Below, piece by piece: positions 1 to 5,218 of a stretch of 5,218 nt of DNA (within the stretch, counting starts at the first letter, position 1; every line of letters starts with the position of its first letter). A model generated the notes under the pieces. The model saw nothing but the letters and a program-made list of their open reading frames with translations, was not told the origin of the DNA and searched no databases. Origin of the DNA: Pseudomonadota bacterium (GTDB lineage: Bacteria > Pseudomonadota > Alphaproteobacteria > Ferrovibrionales > Ferrovibrionaceae); assembly GCA_021793055.1 (NCBI GenBank), contig JAJYTL010000248.1, forward strand, positions 1 to 5,218, in the 5' to 3' direction. A program made the translations under genes and the position numbers.

Positions 1-1509
1 CCGCGTCCGCCGGTCGTCACCGTCATGGGCCACGTCGATCACGGCAAGACCTCGCTTTTGGACGCCTTGCGTGCCGCCGATGTGGCAAGCGGCGAGGCCG
101 GCGGCATTACGCAGCACATCGGTGCCTACCAGGTGACGCTGCAATCCGGCGCCCGCATTACCTTCCTCGACACGCCGGGCCACGAGGCCTTCACGGCAAT
201 GCGCGCCCGTGGCGCCAAGGTGACGGATATCGTCGTCCTGGTGGTCGCCGCCGACGATTCGGTGATGCCGCAGACGGTGGAGGCGATCCGCCACGCCAAA
301 GCGGCGAACGTGCCGATCGTCGTTGCCATCAACAAGATCGACAAACCCGGCGCCAATCCCGACAAGGTGCGCCAGCAGCTCTTGCAGCATTCGGTCGCAG
401 CCGAGGAAATGGGCGGCGACGTGCTCATGGTCGAGGTTTCGGCCAAGACCCGCGCCGGCCTCGACAAGCTCGAGGAGGCCATCCTCCTGCAGGCGGAACT
501 TCTCGATCTCAGGGCCAACCCCAACCGTCCGGCCGAGGGCGCGGTGATCGAAGCCAAGCTCGATCGCGGCCGCGGCGCGGTGGCGACGGTGTTGATCGAG
601 CGCGGCACCGTCAAGGTCGGCGATGTCTTCGTCGCCGGCGCCGAATGGGGCCGCGTGCGCGCGCTGATCGACGATCGCGGCAACGCGGTGGACAACGCCG
701 GGCCGGCGACGCCGGTCGAGGTGCTCGGCCTGCAAGGCACGCCGGAGGCCGGCGATGGCTTCATGGTGGTGCAGTCAGAAAACCGGGCGCGCGAGATTTC
801 GGCTTTCCGCCAACGCCGCCAGCGCGACGCCCGCGCCGTGGCCGGCGCGCGCGGCACGCTCGAGGAGATGTTCTCGAAGATCAAGGCCGGCGAGGTCAAG
901 GAGCTGGCGGTGGTGGTCAAGGCCGACGTGCAGGGCTCGCTCGAGGCCATCCTCGGTGCCGGCGAGAAGCTCGGCACCGAGGAGGTTGCGGTGCGCGTGC
1001 TGCATGGCGCGGTCGGCGGCATCAACGAATCCGACGTTACCCTGGCCAAGGCCTCGAACGGGCTCGTCATCGGCTTCAACGTGCGCGCCAACAAGCAGGC
1101 GCGCGAGGCGGCGGCGCGCGATCACGTCGACATCCGCTACTACTCGGTGATCTACGACGTCATCAACGACTTCAAGTCGATGCTCACCACGATGCTGGCG
1201 CCGATGGTGCGCGAGACCTTCCTCGGCAATGCCGAGGTGCGCGAGGTCTTCGCCGTCTCGAAGGTCGGCAAGGTGGCCGGCTGCCTGGTCACCGAAGGGC
1301 ATGTCCACCGCGGCTCCAAGGTCCGGCTGCTGCGCGACAACGTGGTGATCTACACCGGCGCTCTCGCCACCCTGAAGCGCTTCAAGGACGACGTGCGCGA
1401 CGTCAAGCAGGGCACCGAGTGCGGCATCGCGCTTGAGAACTACAATGACATCCAGGTTGGCGATGTCATCGAGTGCTTCGACGTCGAGGAGGTCGCGCGC
1501 CAGCTCTAG
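1..1509 (+). CDS. infB: Translation initiation factor IF-2, C-terminal part (5' end outside window)
   Basis: IF2 is the GTPase that brings fMet-tRNA to the 30S subunit and promotes 50S joining. The frame is open from base 1, so the true start lies upstream; the ATG at 25 is the internal Met of the G1 motif. About 502 residues are present (numbered from base 1). The full G domain is visible: G1 GHVDHGKT at 10-17, G2 GGITQH at 34-39, G3 DTPGH at 57-61 with the catalytic-type His61, G4 NKID at 111-114 and G5 SAK at 147-149. A beta-barrel domain II follows (about 171-275), then domain C1 from about 285 (GTLEEMFSKIKAGE) and the fMet-tRNA-binding C2 domain from about 410, ending with the conserved 'NYNDIQVGDVIE' signature. 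The lysine/proline-rich N-terminal domains usual in this family are missing only because of the window edge. No frameshift or lost motif is seen. It heads the operon segment, with rbfA 29 nt downstream. Confidence 0.98.
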   Translation, partial: PRPPVVTVMGHVDHGKTSLLDALRAADVASGEAGGITQHIGAYQVTLQSGARITFLDTPGHEAFTAMRARGAKVTDIVVLVVAADDSVMPQTVEAIRHAKAANVPIVVAINKIDKPGANPDKVRQQLLQHSVAAEEMGGDVLMVEVSAKTRAGLDKLEEAILLQAELLDLRANPNRPAEGAVIEAKLDRGRGAVATVLIERGTVKVGDVFVAGAEWGRVRALIDDRGNAVDNAGPATPVEVLGLQGTPEAGDGFMVVQSENRAREISAFRQRRQRDARAVAGARGTLEEMFSKIKAGEVKELAVVVKADVQGSLEAILGAGEKLGTEEVAVRVLHGAVGGINESDVTLAKASNGLVIGFNVRANKQAREAAARDHVDIRYYSVIYDVINDFKSMLTTMLAPMVRETFLGNAEVREVFAVSKVGKVAGCLVTEGHVHRGSKVRLLRDNVVIYTGALATLKRFKDDVRDVKQGTECGIALENYNDIQVGDVIECFDVEEVARQL

Positions 1510-1525
1510 GCACGGCGCGGCCTTT

Positions 1526-1529
1526 AGGG
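1526..1529 (+). promoter_or_regulatory. Probable Shine-Dalgarno site of rbfA
   Basis: AGGG lies 9 nt before the ATG at 1539. It is short, but correctly spaced. It supports 1539 as the start over the in-frame ATG at 1473, which lies inside infB and would add 22 Arg/Gly-rich residues with no resemblance to RbfA. Confidence 0.5.
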
Positions 1530-1538
1530 TTCGGATCG

Positions 1539-2009
1539 ATGGTGCGCGAAGAGCGATCGGAGAAGGCGGCCGGGCAGAGACCGCTGCGGGTGGGCGAGGC
1601 GCTGCGCCATGCCTTGGCGGAAATCCTCGAACGCGGCGATCTCCGCGATCCCGATCTGCAGGGGGTTCCGGTCACCGTGACCGAGGTGCGGGTGACGCCG
1701 GACCTTCGGTCGGCCGTGATCTTCATTTTGCCCTTGGGCGGCGGCAAGGTGGCGCCGGCACTCGCCGCGCTGACCCGGGCGACGCCCTATCTGCGCGGCG
1801 TCCTCGCCCGCATGCTGCGGCTTAAATTCGCCCCGTCCTTGCGTTTTCGCGCCGACCAGAGCTTCGACGAGGCGGGCCGGATCGCGGCGCTGCTGCGCGA
1901 TCCCCGGGTTGCCGCCGATCTGGACGCGGACGCCGAAGGTTTGCGGGATTCAGAAGATAAAGCGAAGTCTTCCAAGACCTCCGGCGGTTCGGACGCGAAT
2001 GGCCGCTAA
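1539..2009 (+). CDS. rbfA: 30S ribosome-binding factor A (RbfA)
   Basis: RbfA is a small KH-fold protein that binds the 30S subunit during late 16S rRNA maturation and is linked to cold adaptation. The 156-residue product starts MVREERSEKA, then shows the family core: RVGEALRHALAEILERGDL at about 17-35, the 'VTEVRVTPDLR' beta-strand/turn, a 'LPLGGGK' segment, and LRGVLARMLRLKFAPSLRFR followed by 'DQSFDEAGRIAALL', typical of alphaproteobacterial RbfA. The last ~28 residues (Asp/Ser/Lys-rich, ending SGGSDANGR) form a hydrophilic, probably disordered tail, as in several alphaproteobacterial homologs. The length fits the family (about 120-160). It sits between infB and truB as in many bacteria, and its last 11 nt are also the start of truB. 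The start was chosen because it follows the infB stop, has a spaced AGGG and excludes non-homologous residues. Confidence 0.95.
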   Translation: MVREERSEKAAGQRPLRVGEALRHALAEILERGDLRDPDLQGVPVTVTEVRVTPDLRSAVIFILPLGGGKVAPALAALTRATPYLRGVLARMLRLKFAPSLRFRADQSFDEAGRIAALLRDPRVAADLDADAEGLRDSEDKAKSSKTSGGSDANGR

Positions 2010-2895
2010 GCGCGAGCGTCTCAAGATCGACGGCTGGCTGGTTTTGGACAAGGATGCCGGCATGACCTCGACCCAGGCCGTTTCGGCGGCGCGGCGGCTC
2101 TTTTCCGCCGCCAAGGCCGGACATGCCGGGACCCTGGATCCGCTCGCCACCGGCGTGCTGCCGATCGCCTTCGGCGAGGCCACCAAGACCGTGTCGCTGG
2201 TGCAGGATCAAGCGAAAAGCTACCGCTTTACCGTGCGCTGGGGCGAGGCGCGGGATACCGACGACGCCGAGGGCGCGATCGTCGAGCAGCGCGACAAGCG
2301 GCCGAGCGCGGCCGAGATCGCGGCCGCGCTGCCGGCCTTTTGCGGCCGCCTCATGCAGCTGCCGCCGGCCTATTCGGCGAAGAAGCTCGGCGGCAAGCGG
2401 GCCTATGAGCTGGCGCGCGCGGGCCAAAAGCCCGATCTCGCGCCGAATCCGGTGGAAATCCGCCATTTCGAGCTCTTGCAGACGCCGGACCCGGATCGCG
2501 CCGTGTTTACCGTCGATTGCGGCAAGGGGACCTATGTCCGTGCCCTGGCCCGCGATCTCGGGGCGGCGCTCGGCTGTCTCGGCCATATCAGCGAACTGTG
2601 CCGGACCCGGGTCGGCCCCTTTGCCCTGGCGGGCGCGATTCCTCTGGCCAAGCTCAGCCAGTTGTGGCAGGGTTCGCCGCCATTAGAGCACCTGTTGCCG
2701 GTCAAGACCGTGCTGGACGACATCCCGGCCCTGGCCCTGACCGGTCCCCAAGCCGACCGCTTGCGAAGCGGTCAAATAGTTCGTGTGCTCGATGCCCGTG
2801 ACGGTCGGGTCTGCGCGGTGCATGCCGGTATGCCGGTGGCGCTCGCCGATGTGGTCGATGGCTCGGTCAAGCCAGTGCGGGTGTTCAATCTGTAG
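1999..2895 (+). CDS. truB: tRNA pseudouridine(55) synthase TruB
   Basis: TruB isomerises uridine 55 of the T-loop of elongator tRNAs to pseudouridine and also acts as a tRNA-folding chaperone. The 298-residue product is the usual length for the family. It opens with 'DGWLVLDKDAGMTS' and carries the catalytic motif GHAGTLDPLATG with nucleophile Asp47 (codon at 2137-2139), corresponding to E. coli Asp48. The active-site Tyr75 is in 'KSYRFTVRWG' and Arg181 is in 'GKGTYVRALARDLG'. Conserved 'QLPPAYSAKKLGGKRAYE' lies between them. The C-terminal ~65 residues (from LLPVKTVLDDIPALAL) are the bacterial TruB PUA-like domain. ATG 1999 was chosen because the family start is close before DGW. The in-frame ATG at 1909 would add 30 non-homologous residues inside rbfA. 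No strong ribosome-binding site is visible, so translation probably relies on coupling to rbfA. No missing residues noted. Confidence 0.97.
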   Translation: MAAKRERLKIDGWLVLDKDAGMTSTQAVSAARRLFSAAKAGHAGTLDPLATGVLPIAFGEATKTVSLVQDQAKSYRFTVRWGEARDTDDAEGAIVEQRDKRPSAAEIAAALPAFCGRLMQLPPAYSAKKLGGKRAYELARAGQKPDLAPNPVEIRHFELLQTPDPDRAVFTVDCGKGTYVRALARDLGAALGCLGHISELCRTRVGPFALAGAIPLAKLSQLWQGSPPLEHLLPVKTVLDDIPALALTGPQADRLRSGQIVRVLDARDGRVCAVHAGMPVALADVVDGSVKPVRVFNL

Positions 2896-2911
2896 CGAAA
2901 GGAAAAACGCT
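2894..2911 (+). promoter_or_regulatory. Small hairpin presenting the rpsO Shine-Dalgarno in its loop
   Basis: AGCG (2894-2897) can pair with CGCT (2908-2911), leaving the 10-nt loop AAAGGAAAAA, which contains the ribosome-binding sequence AAAGGA (2898-2903), 10 nt before the rpsO ATG. The pairing and the ribosome-binding site are seen directly. Whether the 4-bp stem forms or matters for S15 autoregulation is inference. The stem begins inside the truB stop codon. Confidence 0.35.
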
Positions 2912-2913
2912 CG

Positions 2914-3183
2914 ATGTCGATTGCAGCCGAACGCAAGTCGCAGCTGATCTCGGAATTCGGGTTGACATCTGGGGATACCGGTTCGCCGGAGGTCCAAGTG
3001 GCCATCTTGAGCGAGCGCATCCAGAACCTCACCGAACACTTCAAAGAGCACAAGAAGGATATCCACTCGCGGCGCGGCCTGTTGATGATGGTCAGCCAGC
3101 GGCGCCGTTTGCTGGATTACCTGAAGCATAAGGACTTTGCCCGCTACGACGCGTTAATCAAGCGGCTTGGCTTGCGCAAGTAG
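2914..3183 (+). CDS. rpsO: 30S ribosomal protein S15
   Basis: S15 is a primary-binding protein of the 16S rRNA central domain; it binds the h20/h21/h22 junction and helps form the bridge to the 50S subunit. The product has 89 residues including Met, exactly the standard length. Family hallmarks are 'GDTGSPEVQVAILSERI' at about 20-36, then the 'LTEHFKEHKKDIHSRRGL' helix-loop region. The rRNA-contact residues equivalent to E. coli H41, D48 and S51 (mature numbering) are here His42, Asp49 and Ser52. The protein continues with 'QRRRLLDYLK' and ends LGLRK. The start has a good AAAGGA at 2898-2903. It lies 18 nt after truB and is therefore probably on the same transcript. S15 represses its own mRNA in several bacteria through different RNA structures; a candidate leader fold is listed separately. 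Confidence 0.98.
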   Translation: MSIAAERKSQLISEFGLTSGDTGSPEVQVAILSERIQNLTEHFKEHKKDIHSRRGLLMMVSQRRRLLDYLKHKDFARYDALIKRLGLRK

Positions 3184-3211
3184 TTCTCGCGTCCGCTGTC
3201 GCTGATGCCGT

Positions 3212-3232
3212 GACGGGGCCCCGTCCGGGGCC
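3212..3232 (+). repeat. GC-rich inverted repeat after rpsO (possible processing or weak termination hairpin)
   Basis: Two alternative folds overlap. A perfect 14-nt palindrome GACGGGGCCCCGTC spans 3212-3225, and a hairpin can form from GGCCCC (3217-3222) pairing with GGGGCC (3227-3232) around the loop GTCC. It lies 28 nt past the rpsO stop. No T-run follows (the next bases are GCAGGCCATGGGG), so it does not meet the pattern of an intrinsic terminator. It could instead protect the 3' end of an rpsO transcript after cleavage or be an attenuation element. The role is inference; the symmetry is seen. Confidence 0.45.
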
Positions 3233-3255
3233 GCAGGCCATGGGGTAAGGCTGTC

Positions 3256-3270
3256 GCGCCGAGGCGGCGC
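3256..3270 (+). repeat. Short inverted repeat in the rpsO-pnp gap
   Basis: GCGCC (3256-3260) can pair with GGCGC (3266-3270) around a 5-nt loop GAGGC. An overlapping alternative pairs GGCGGC (3263-3268) with GCCGCC (3290-3295). In DNA this GC-rich, such short matches are expected by chance, so this is listed mainly to describe the gap. Confidence 0.2.
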
Positions 3271-3340
3271 AAGGCCGAGGGTTGCCGGAGCCGCCGTCGC
3301 TGTCTGGATTGGGTTCGGCCGGTAGCGGAAATTCGTCGCA

Positions 3341-3357
3341 GCCGCATTTCGTGCGGC
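3341..3357 (+). promoter_or_regulatory. Hairpin in the pnp 5' leader
   Basis: GCCGCA (3341-3346) is the exact reverse complement of TGCGGC (3352-3357), with the 5-nt loop TTTCG. It lies 15 nt before the pnp ribosome-binding site. ATTGG (3308-3312) and CCAAT (3364-3368) could close a larger structure around it. In E. coli the pnp leader is a stem cut by RNase III and then used by PNPase to repress its own synthesis. This hairpin sits in the equivalent place but is much shorter, so a similar role is only a possibility. Confidence 0.35.
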
Positions 3358-3372
3358 GCGGTGCCAATTGGA

Positions 3373-3377
3373 AAGGA
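3373..3377 (+). promoter_or_regulatory. Shine-Dalgarno site of pnp
   Basis: AAGGA lies 11 nt before the ATG at 3389, within the purine-rich GGAAAGGAAAC. It is the strongest ribosome-binding sequence in the gap and fixes the pnp start. Confidence 0.75.
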
Positions 3378-3388
3378 AACGATCGCCG

Positions 3389-5218
3389 ATGTTCGACGTC
3401 CACCGAAAAGAATTGACTTGGGGGGGCCGCCGGCTGGTCCTCGAAACCGGCCGCATGGCGCGGCAAGCCGATGCCGCCGTGCTGGTGACGTACGGCGAGA
3501 CCACCGTTCTCTGCACCGCCGTCGCCGCGAAGAAGCCGCGGCCCGGCACCGATTTCCTGCCCCTGACCGTCAATTACCAGGAAAAGACCTTTGCCGCCGG
3601 CAAGATTCCGGGCGGCTTCTTCAAGCGCGAGGGCCGTCCGAGCGAGAAGGAAACCCTGACCTCGCGGCTGATCGACCGGCCGATCCGGCCGCTTTTTGTC
3701 GACGGCTTTCATAACGAGACCCAGATCGTCGCGACCGTGCTGAGCCACGATCTCGAGAACGATCCCGACGTTCCGGCGATGATCGGCGCCTCCGCCGCGC
3801 TGACCCTTTCGGGCCTGCCGTTTCTCGGCCCGATCGCGGCGGCGCGCGTCGGCCGCATCAACGGCGAATACGTGCTGAACCCGGTGATCGACGAAATTTC
3901 ATCGAGCGAGCTCGACCTCGTCGTCGCCGGCACCGCCGACGGCGTTCTGATGGTGGAATCGGAAGCCCGCGAGCTTTCGGAAGACGTCATGCTCGGCGCC
4001 GTGATGTTCGGCCATCGCGCCTTTCAGCCGGTGCTGGAGGCGATCGTCCAGCTCGCCGAGGAATGCGCCAAGGAGCCGTGGGAGATGCCGGTGCCCGGTC
4101 TCGACGCGGCGCAGACGGCGCGGCTTGCCGAACTGGCCGAGGCCGACCTTCGCGCCGCCTACCAGGAGACCGCGAAGCAGGCGCGCCGCGCCCGCCTCGA
4201 TCAGGTGCGGGCCCGGGTGCACGCGACTCTGGAGGCCGAGGGCATGAGCGCCGAGGTGATCTCGGAAGGGCTCGAGGCGCTGGAAGCCAAGGTCATGCGC
4301 GGCAACGTGCTGGCGACCGGCCGGCGCATCGACGGCCGCGACACCGAGACCATCCGCCCGATCGTCTGCGAGGTCGGGGTTCTGCCGCGCGCCCATGGTG
4401 CCGCGCTCTTCACCCGCGGCGAGACCCAGGCGCTGGTGGTGACCACGCTCGGCACCGGCCAGGACGAGCAGATCATCGACGCACTGCAGGGCGAGTACCG
4501 CGAGCACTTCATGCTGCACTACAACTTCCCGCCCTATTCGGTGGGCGAGGCGGGGCGCATGGGATCGCCGGGCCGGCGCGAGATTGGCCACGGCAAGCTC
4601 GCTTGGCGGGCGATCCGGCCGTTGCTGCCGGCGAAGGAAGCCTTCCCTTATACCATCCGCGTCGTCTCCGAGATCACCGAGAGCAACGGCTCCTCGTCGA
4701 TGGCGACGGTTTGCGGCTCTTCGCTGTCGCTGATGGACGCCGGCGTGCCGCTCAAGGCGCCGGTCGCCGGCATCGCCATGGGGCTGATCAAGGAGGAGAA
4801 CGGCGTTGCCGTTCTTTCCGACATTCTTGGCGATGAAGATCATCTCGGCGACATGGACTTCAAGGTCGCCGGCACCGCGGACGGCGTCACCGCGCTACAG
4901 ATGGACATCAAGATCGGCGGCATCACCGAGGACATCATGAAGCAGGCCCTGGCGCAGGCGCGTCGCGGCCGCATCCATATCCTCGGCGAGATGGCGAAGG
5001 CGCTCGCCGACGCCCGCCACGAGGTCAAGGAGACCGCGCCCCGCGTCACCGTGATCAATATTCCGAAGGACAAGATCCGCGAAGTCATTGGCACCGGCGG
5101 CAAGGTCATCCGCGAGATCTGCGAGACCACCGGCGCCAAGATCGACATCGAGGATGACGGCACCGTCAAGGTCGCGGCCACCGATGCCGGCGCGGCGCTG
5201 GCGGCGATCGATTGGATC
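3389..5218 (+). CDS. pnp: Polynucleotide phosphorylase, N-terminal 610 residues (3' end outside window)
   Basis: PNPase is a trimeric 3'-5' phosphorolytic exoribonuclease that releases nucleoside diphosphates; in many bacteria it also joins the degradosome. The frame runs from ATG 3389 to the last base without a stop. Opening MFDVHRKELTWGGRRLVLET is the usual alphaproteobacterial start. The first RNase PH domain shows 'NYQEKTFAAGKIPGGFFKRE' (RNA-contact loop, about 62-81) and 'RLIDRPIRPL' at 93-102. The helical linker region is about 225-310. The second, catalytic RNase PH domain carries 'HYNFPPYSVGEAGRMGSPGR' and 'GDEDHLGDMDFKV', with Asp484 and Asp490 matching the E. coli metal/catalytic pair Asp486 and Asp492. 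The KH domain begins near 555 with its GTGG loop at 568-571. The end of KH and the S1 domain lie beyond the window (the family is about 700 residues). It is separated from rpsO by 205 nt, more than other gaps here, which allows its own control. No motif is missing. Confidence 0.98.
   Translation, partial: MFDVHRKELTWGGRRLVLETGRMARQADAAVLVTYGETTVLCTAVAAKKPRPGTDFLPLTVNYQEKTFAAGKIPGGFFKREGRPSEKETLTSRLIDRPIRPLFVDGFHNETQIVATVLSHDLENDPDVPAMIGASAALTLSGLPFLGPIAAARVGRINGEYVLNPVIDEISSSELDLVVAGTADGVLMVESEARELSEDVMLGAVMFGHRAFQPVLEAIVQLAEECAKEPWEMPVPGLDAAQTARLAELAEADLRAAYQETAKQARRARLDQVRARVHATLEAEGMSAEVISEGLEALEAKVMRGNVLATGRRIDGRDTETIRPIVCEVGVLPRAHGAALFTRGETQALVVTTLGTGQDEQIIDALQGEYREHFMLHYNFPPYSVGEAGRMGSPGRREIGHGKLAWRAIRPLLPAKEAFPYTIRVVSEITESNGSSSMATVCGSSLSLMDAGVPLKAPVAGIAMGLIKEENGVAVLSDILGDEDHLGDMDFKVAGTADGVTALQMDIKIGGITEDIMKQALAQARRGRIHILGEMAKALADARHEVKETAPRVTVINIPKDKIREVIGTGGKVIREICETTGAKIDIEDDGTVKVAATDAGAALAAIDWI

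Noticed and set aside
126..1094. Long minus-strand open frame (322 residues) opposite infB
   Set aside because: It is Ser/Arg/Ala/Thr-rich with no recognisable domain, and lies entirely antisense to a perfectly conserved IF2 coding region. This is typical of stop-poor antisense frames in high-GC DNA.
1822..2586. Minus-strand open frame (254 residues) opposite rbfA/truB
   Set aside because: It is Arg/Gly/Ala/Leu-rich without motifs and spans the junction of two genuine genes on the other strand, so it is an artefact of high GC.
2962..2967. Perfect TTGACA -35 box inside rpsO
   Set aside because: No acceptable -10 hexamer occurs 16-18 nt downstream (that sequence is GC-rich) and it lies within conserved S15 codons, so it is chance.
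3212..3245. Rho-independent terminator after rpsO
   Set aside because: The GC hairpin is present, but the following bases contain no T-run.
3194..3304. Short direct repeat CGCTGTC at 3194-3200 and 3298-3304
   Set aside because: Seven-base repeats are expected by chance in GC-rich spacer DNA, and there is no regular spacing or third copy in register.
3282..3310. Possible pnp promoter TTGCCG - 17 nt - TGGATT
   Set aside because: Only 4/6 and 3/6 matches to sigma-70 boxes. This is too weak to annotate, although a promoter in this gap is plausible by analogy with E. coli.
3361..3714. Plus-strand open frame (117 residues) overlapping the start of pnp
   Set aside because: It is in a different frame from pnp, Arg/Pro-rich and unrelated to known families. 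The pnp frame accounts for this region.
3899..4843. Minus-strand open frame (314 residues) opposite pnp
   Set aside because: It has a His/Arg/Leu/Gly-rich composition typical of the antisense of GC-rich coding DNA. The + strand encodes PNPase without interruption.

Overview
The window is a contiguous piece of a high-GC bacterial chromosome (about two-thirds G+C by eye). It carries five co-directional genes in the classic translation and RNA-metabolism order infB - rbfA - truB - rpsO - pnp, all on the + strand. The protein sequences look alphaproteobacterial, most like the Rhodospirillales side. Examples are the PNPase opening MFDVHRKELTWGGRRLVLET, the RbfA core with its 'LPLGGGK' insertion, and the S15 ending YDALIKRLGLRK. 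This placement comes from recognising families by eye, not from a search, and no genus can be named.

Layout: positions 1-1509 hold the C-terminal ~502 residues of translation initiation factor IF2, open at the 5' edge. After a 29-nt gap comes rbfA (1539-2009, ribosome-binding factor A). truB (1999-2895, tRNA pseudouridine-55 synthase) overlaps the end of rbfA by 11 nt. rpsO (2914-3183, ribosomal protein S15) follows 18 nt after truB. A 205-nt intergenic stretch (3184-3388) contains several short GC-rich inverted repeats but no convincing gene. pnp (3389-5218, polynucleotide phosphorylase) is open at the 3' edge: 610 codons are present, and the end of the KH domain and the whole S1 domain are missing.

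The genes form a functional cluster. IF2 places initiator tRNA on the ribosome, RbfA matures the 30S subunit, TruB modifies U55 of tRNAs, S15 nucleates assembly of the 16S central domain, and PNPase degrades and trims RNA. Tight spacing from infB to rpsO indicates one transcript. The wider, structured rpsO-pnp gap is the obvious place for transcript processing, partial termination or a separate pnp promoter, as is known in E. coli.

I found no mobile element, CRISPR array, tRNA/rRNA gene, frameshift or foreign-looking gene, and no evidence of a previously undescribed system. All five genes keep their family catalytic or binding motifs. The findings are small-scale observations about RNA structure and gene junctions and are scored low.
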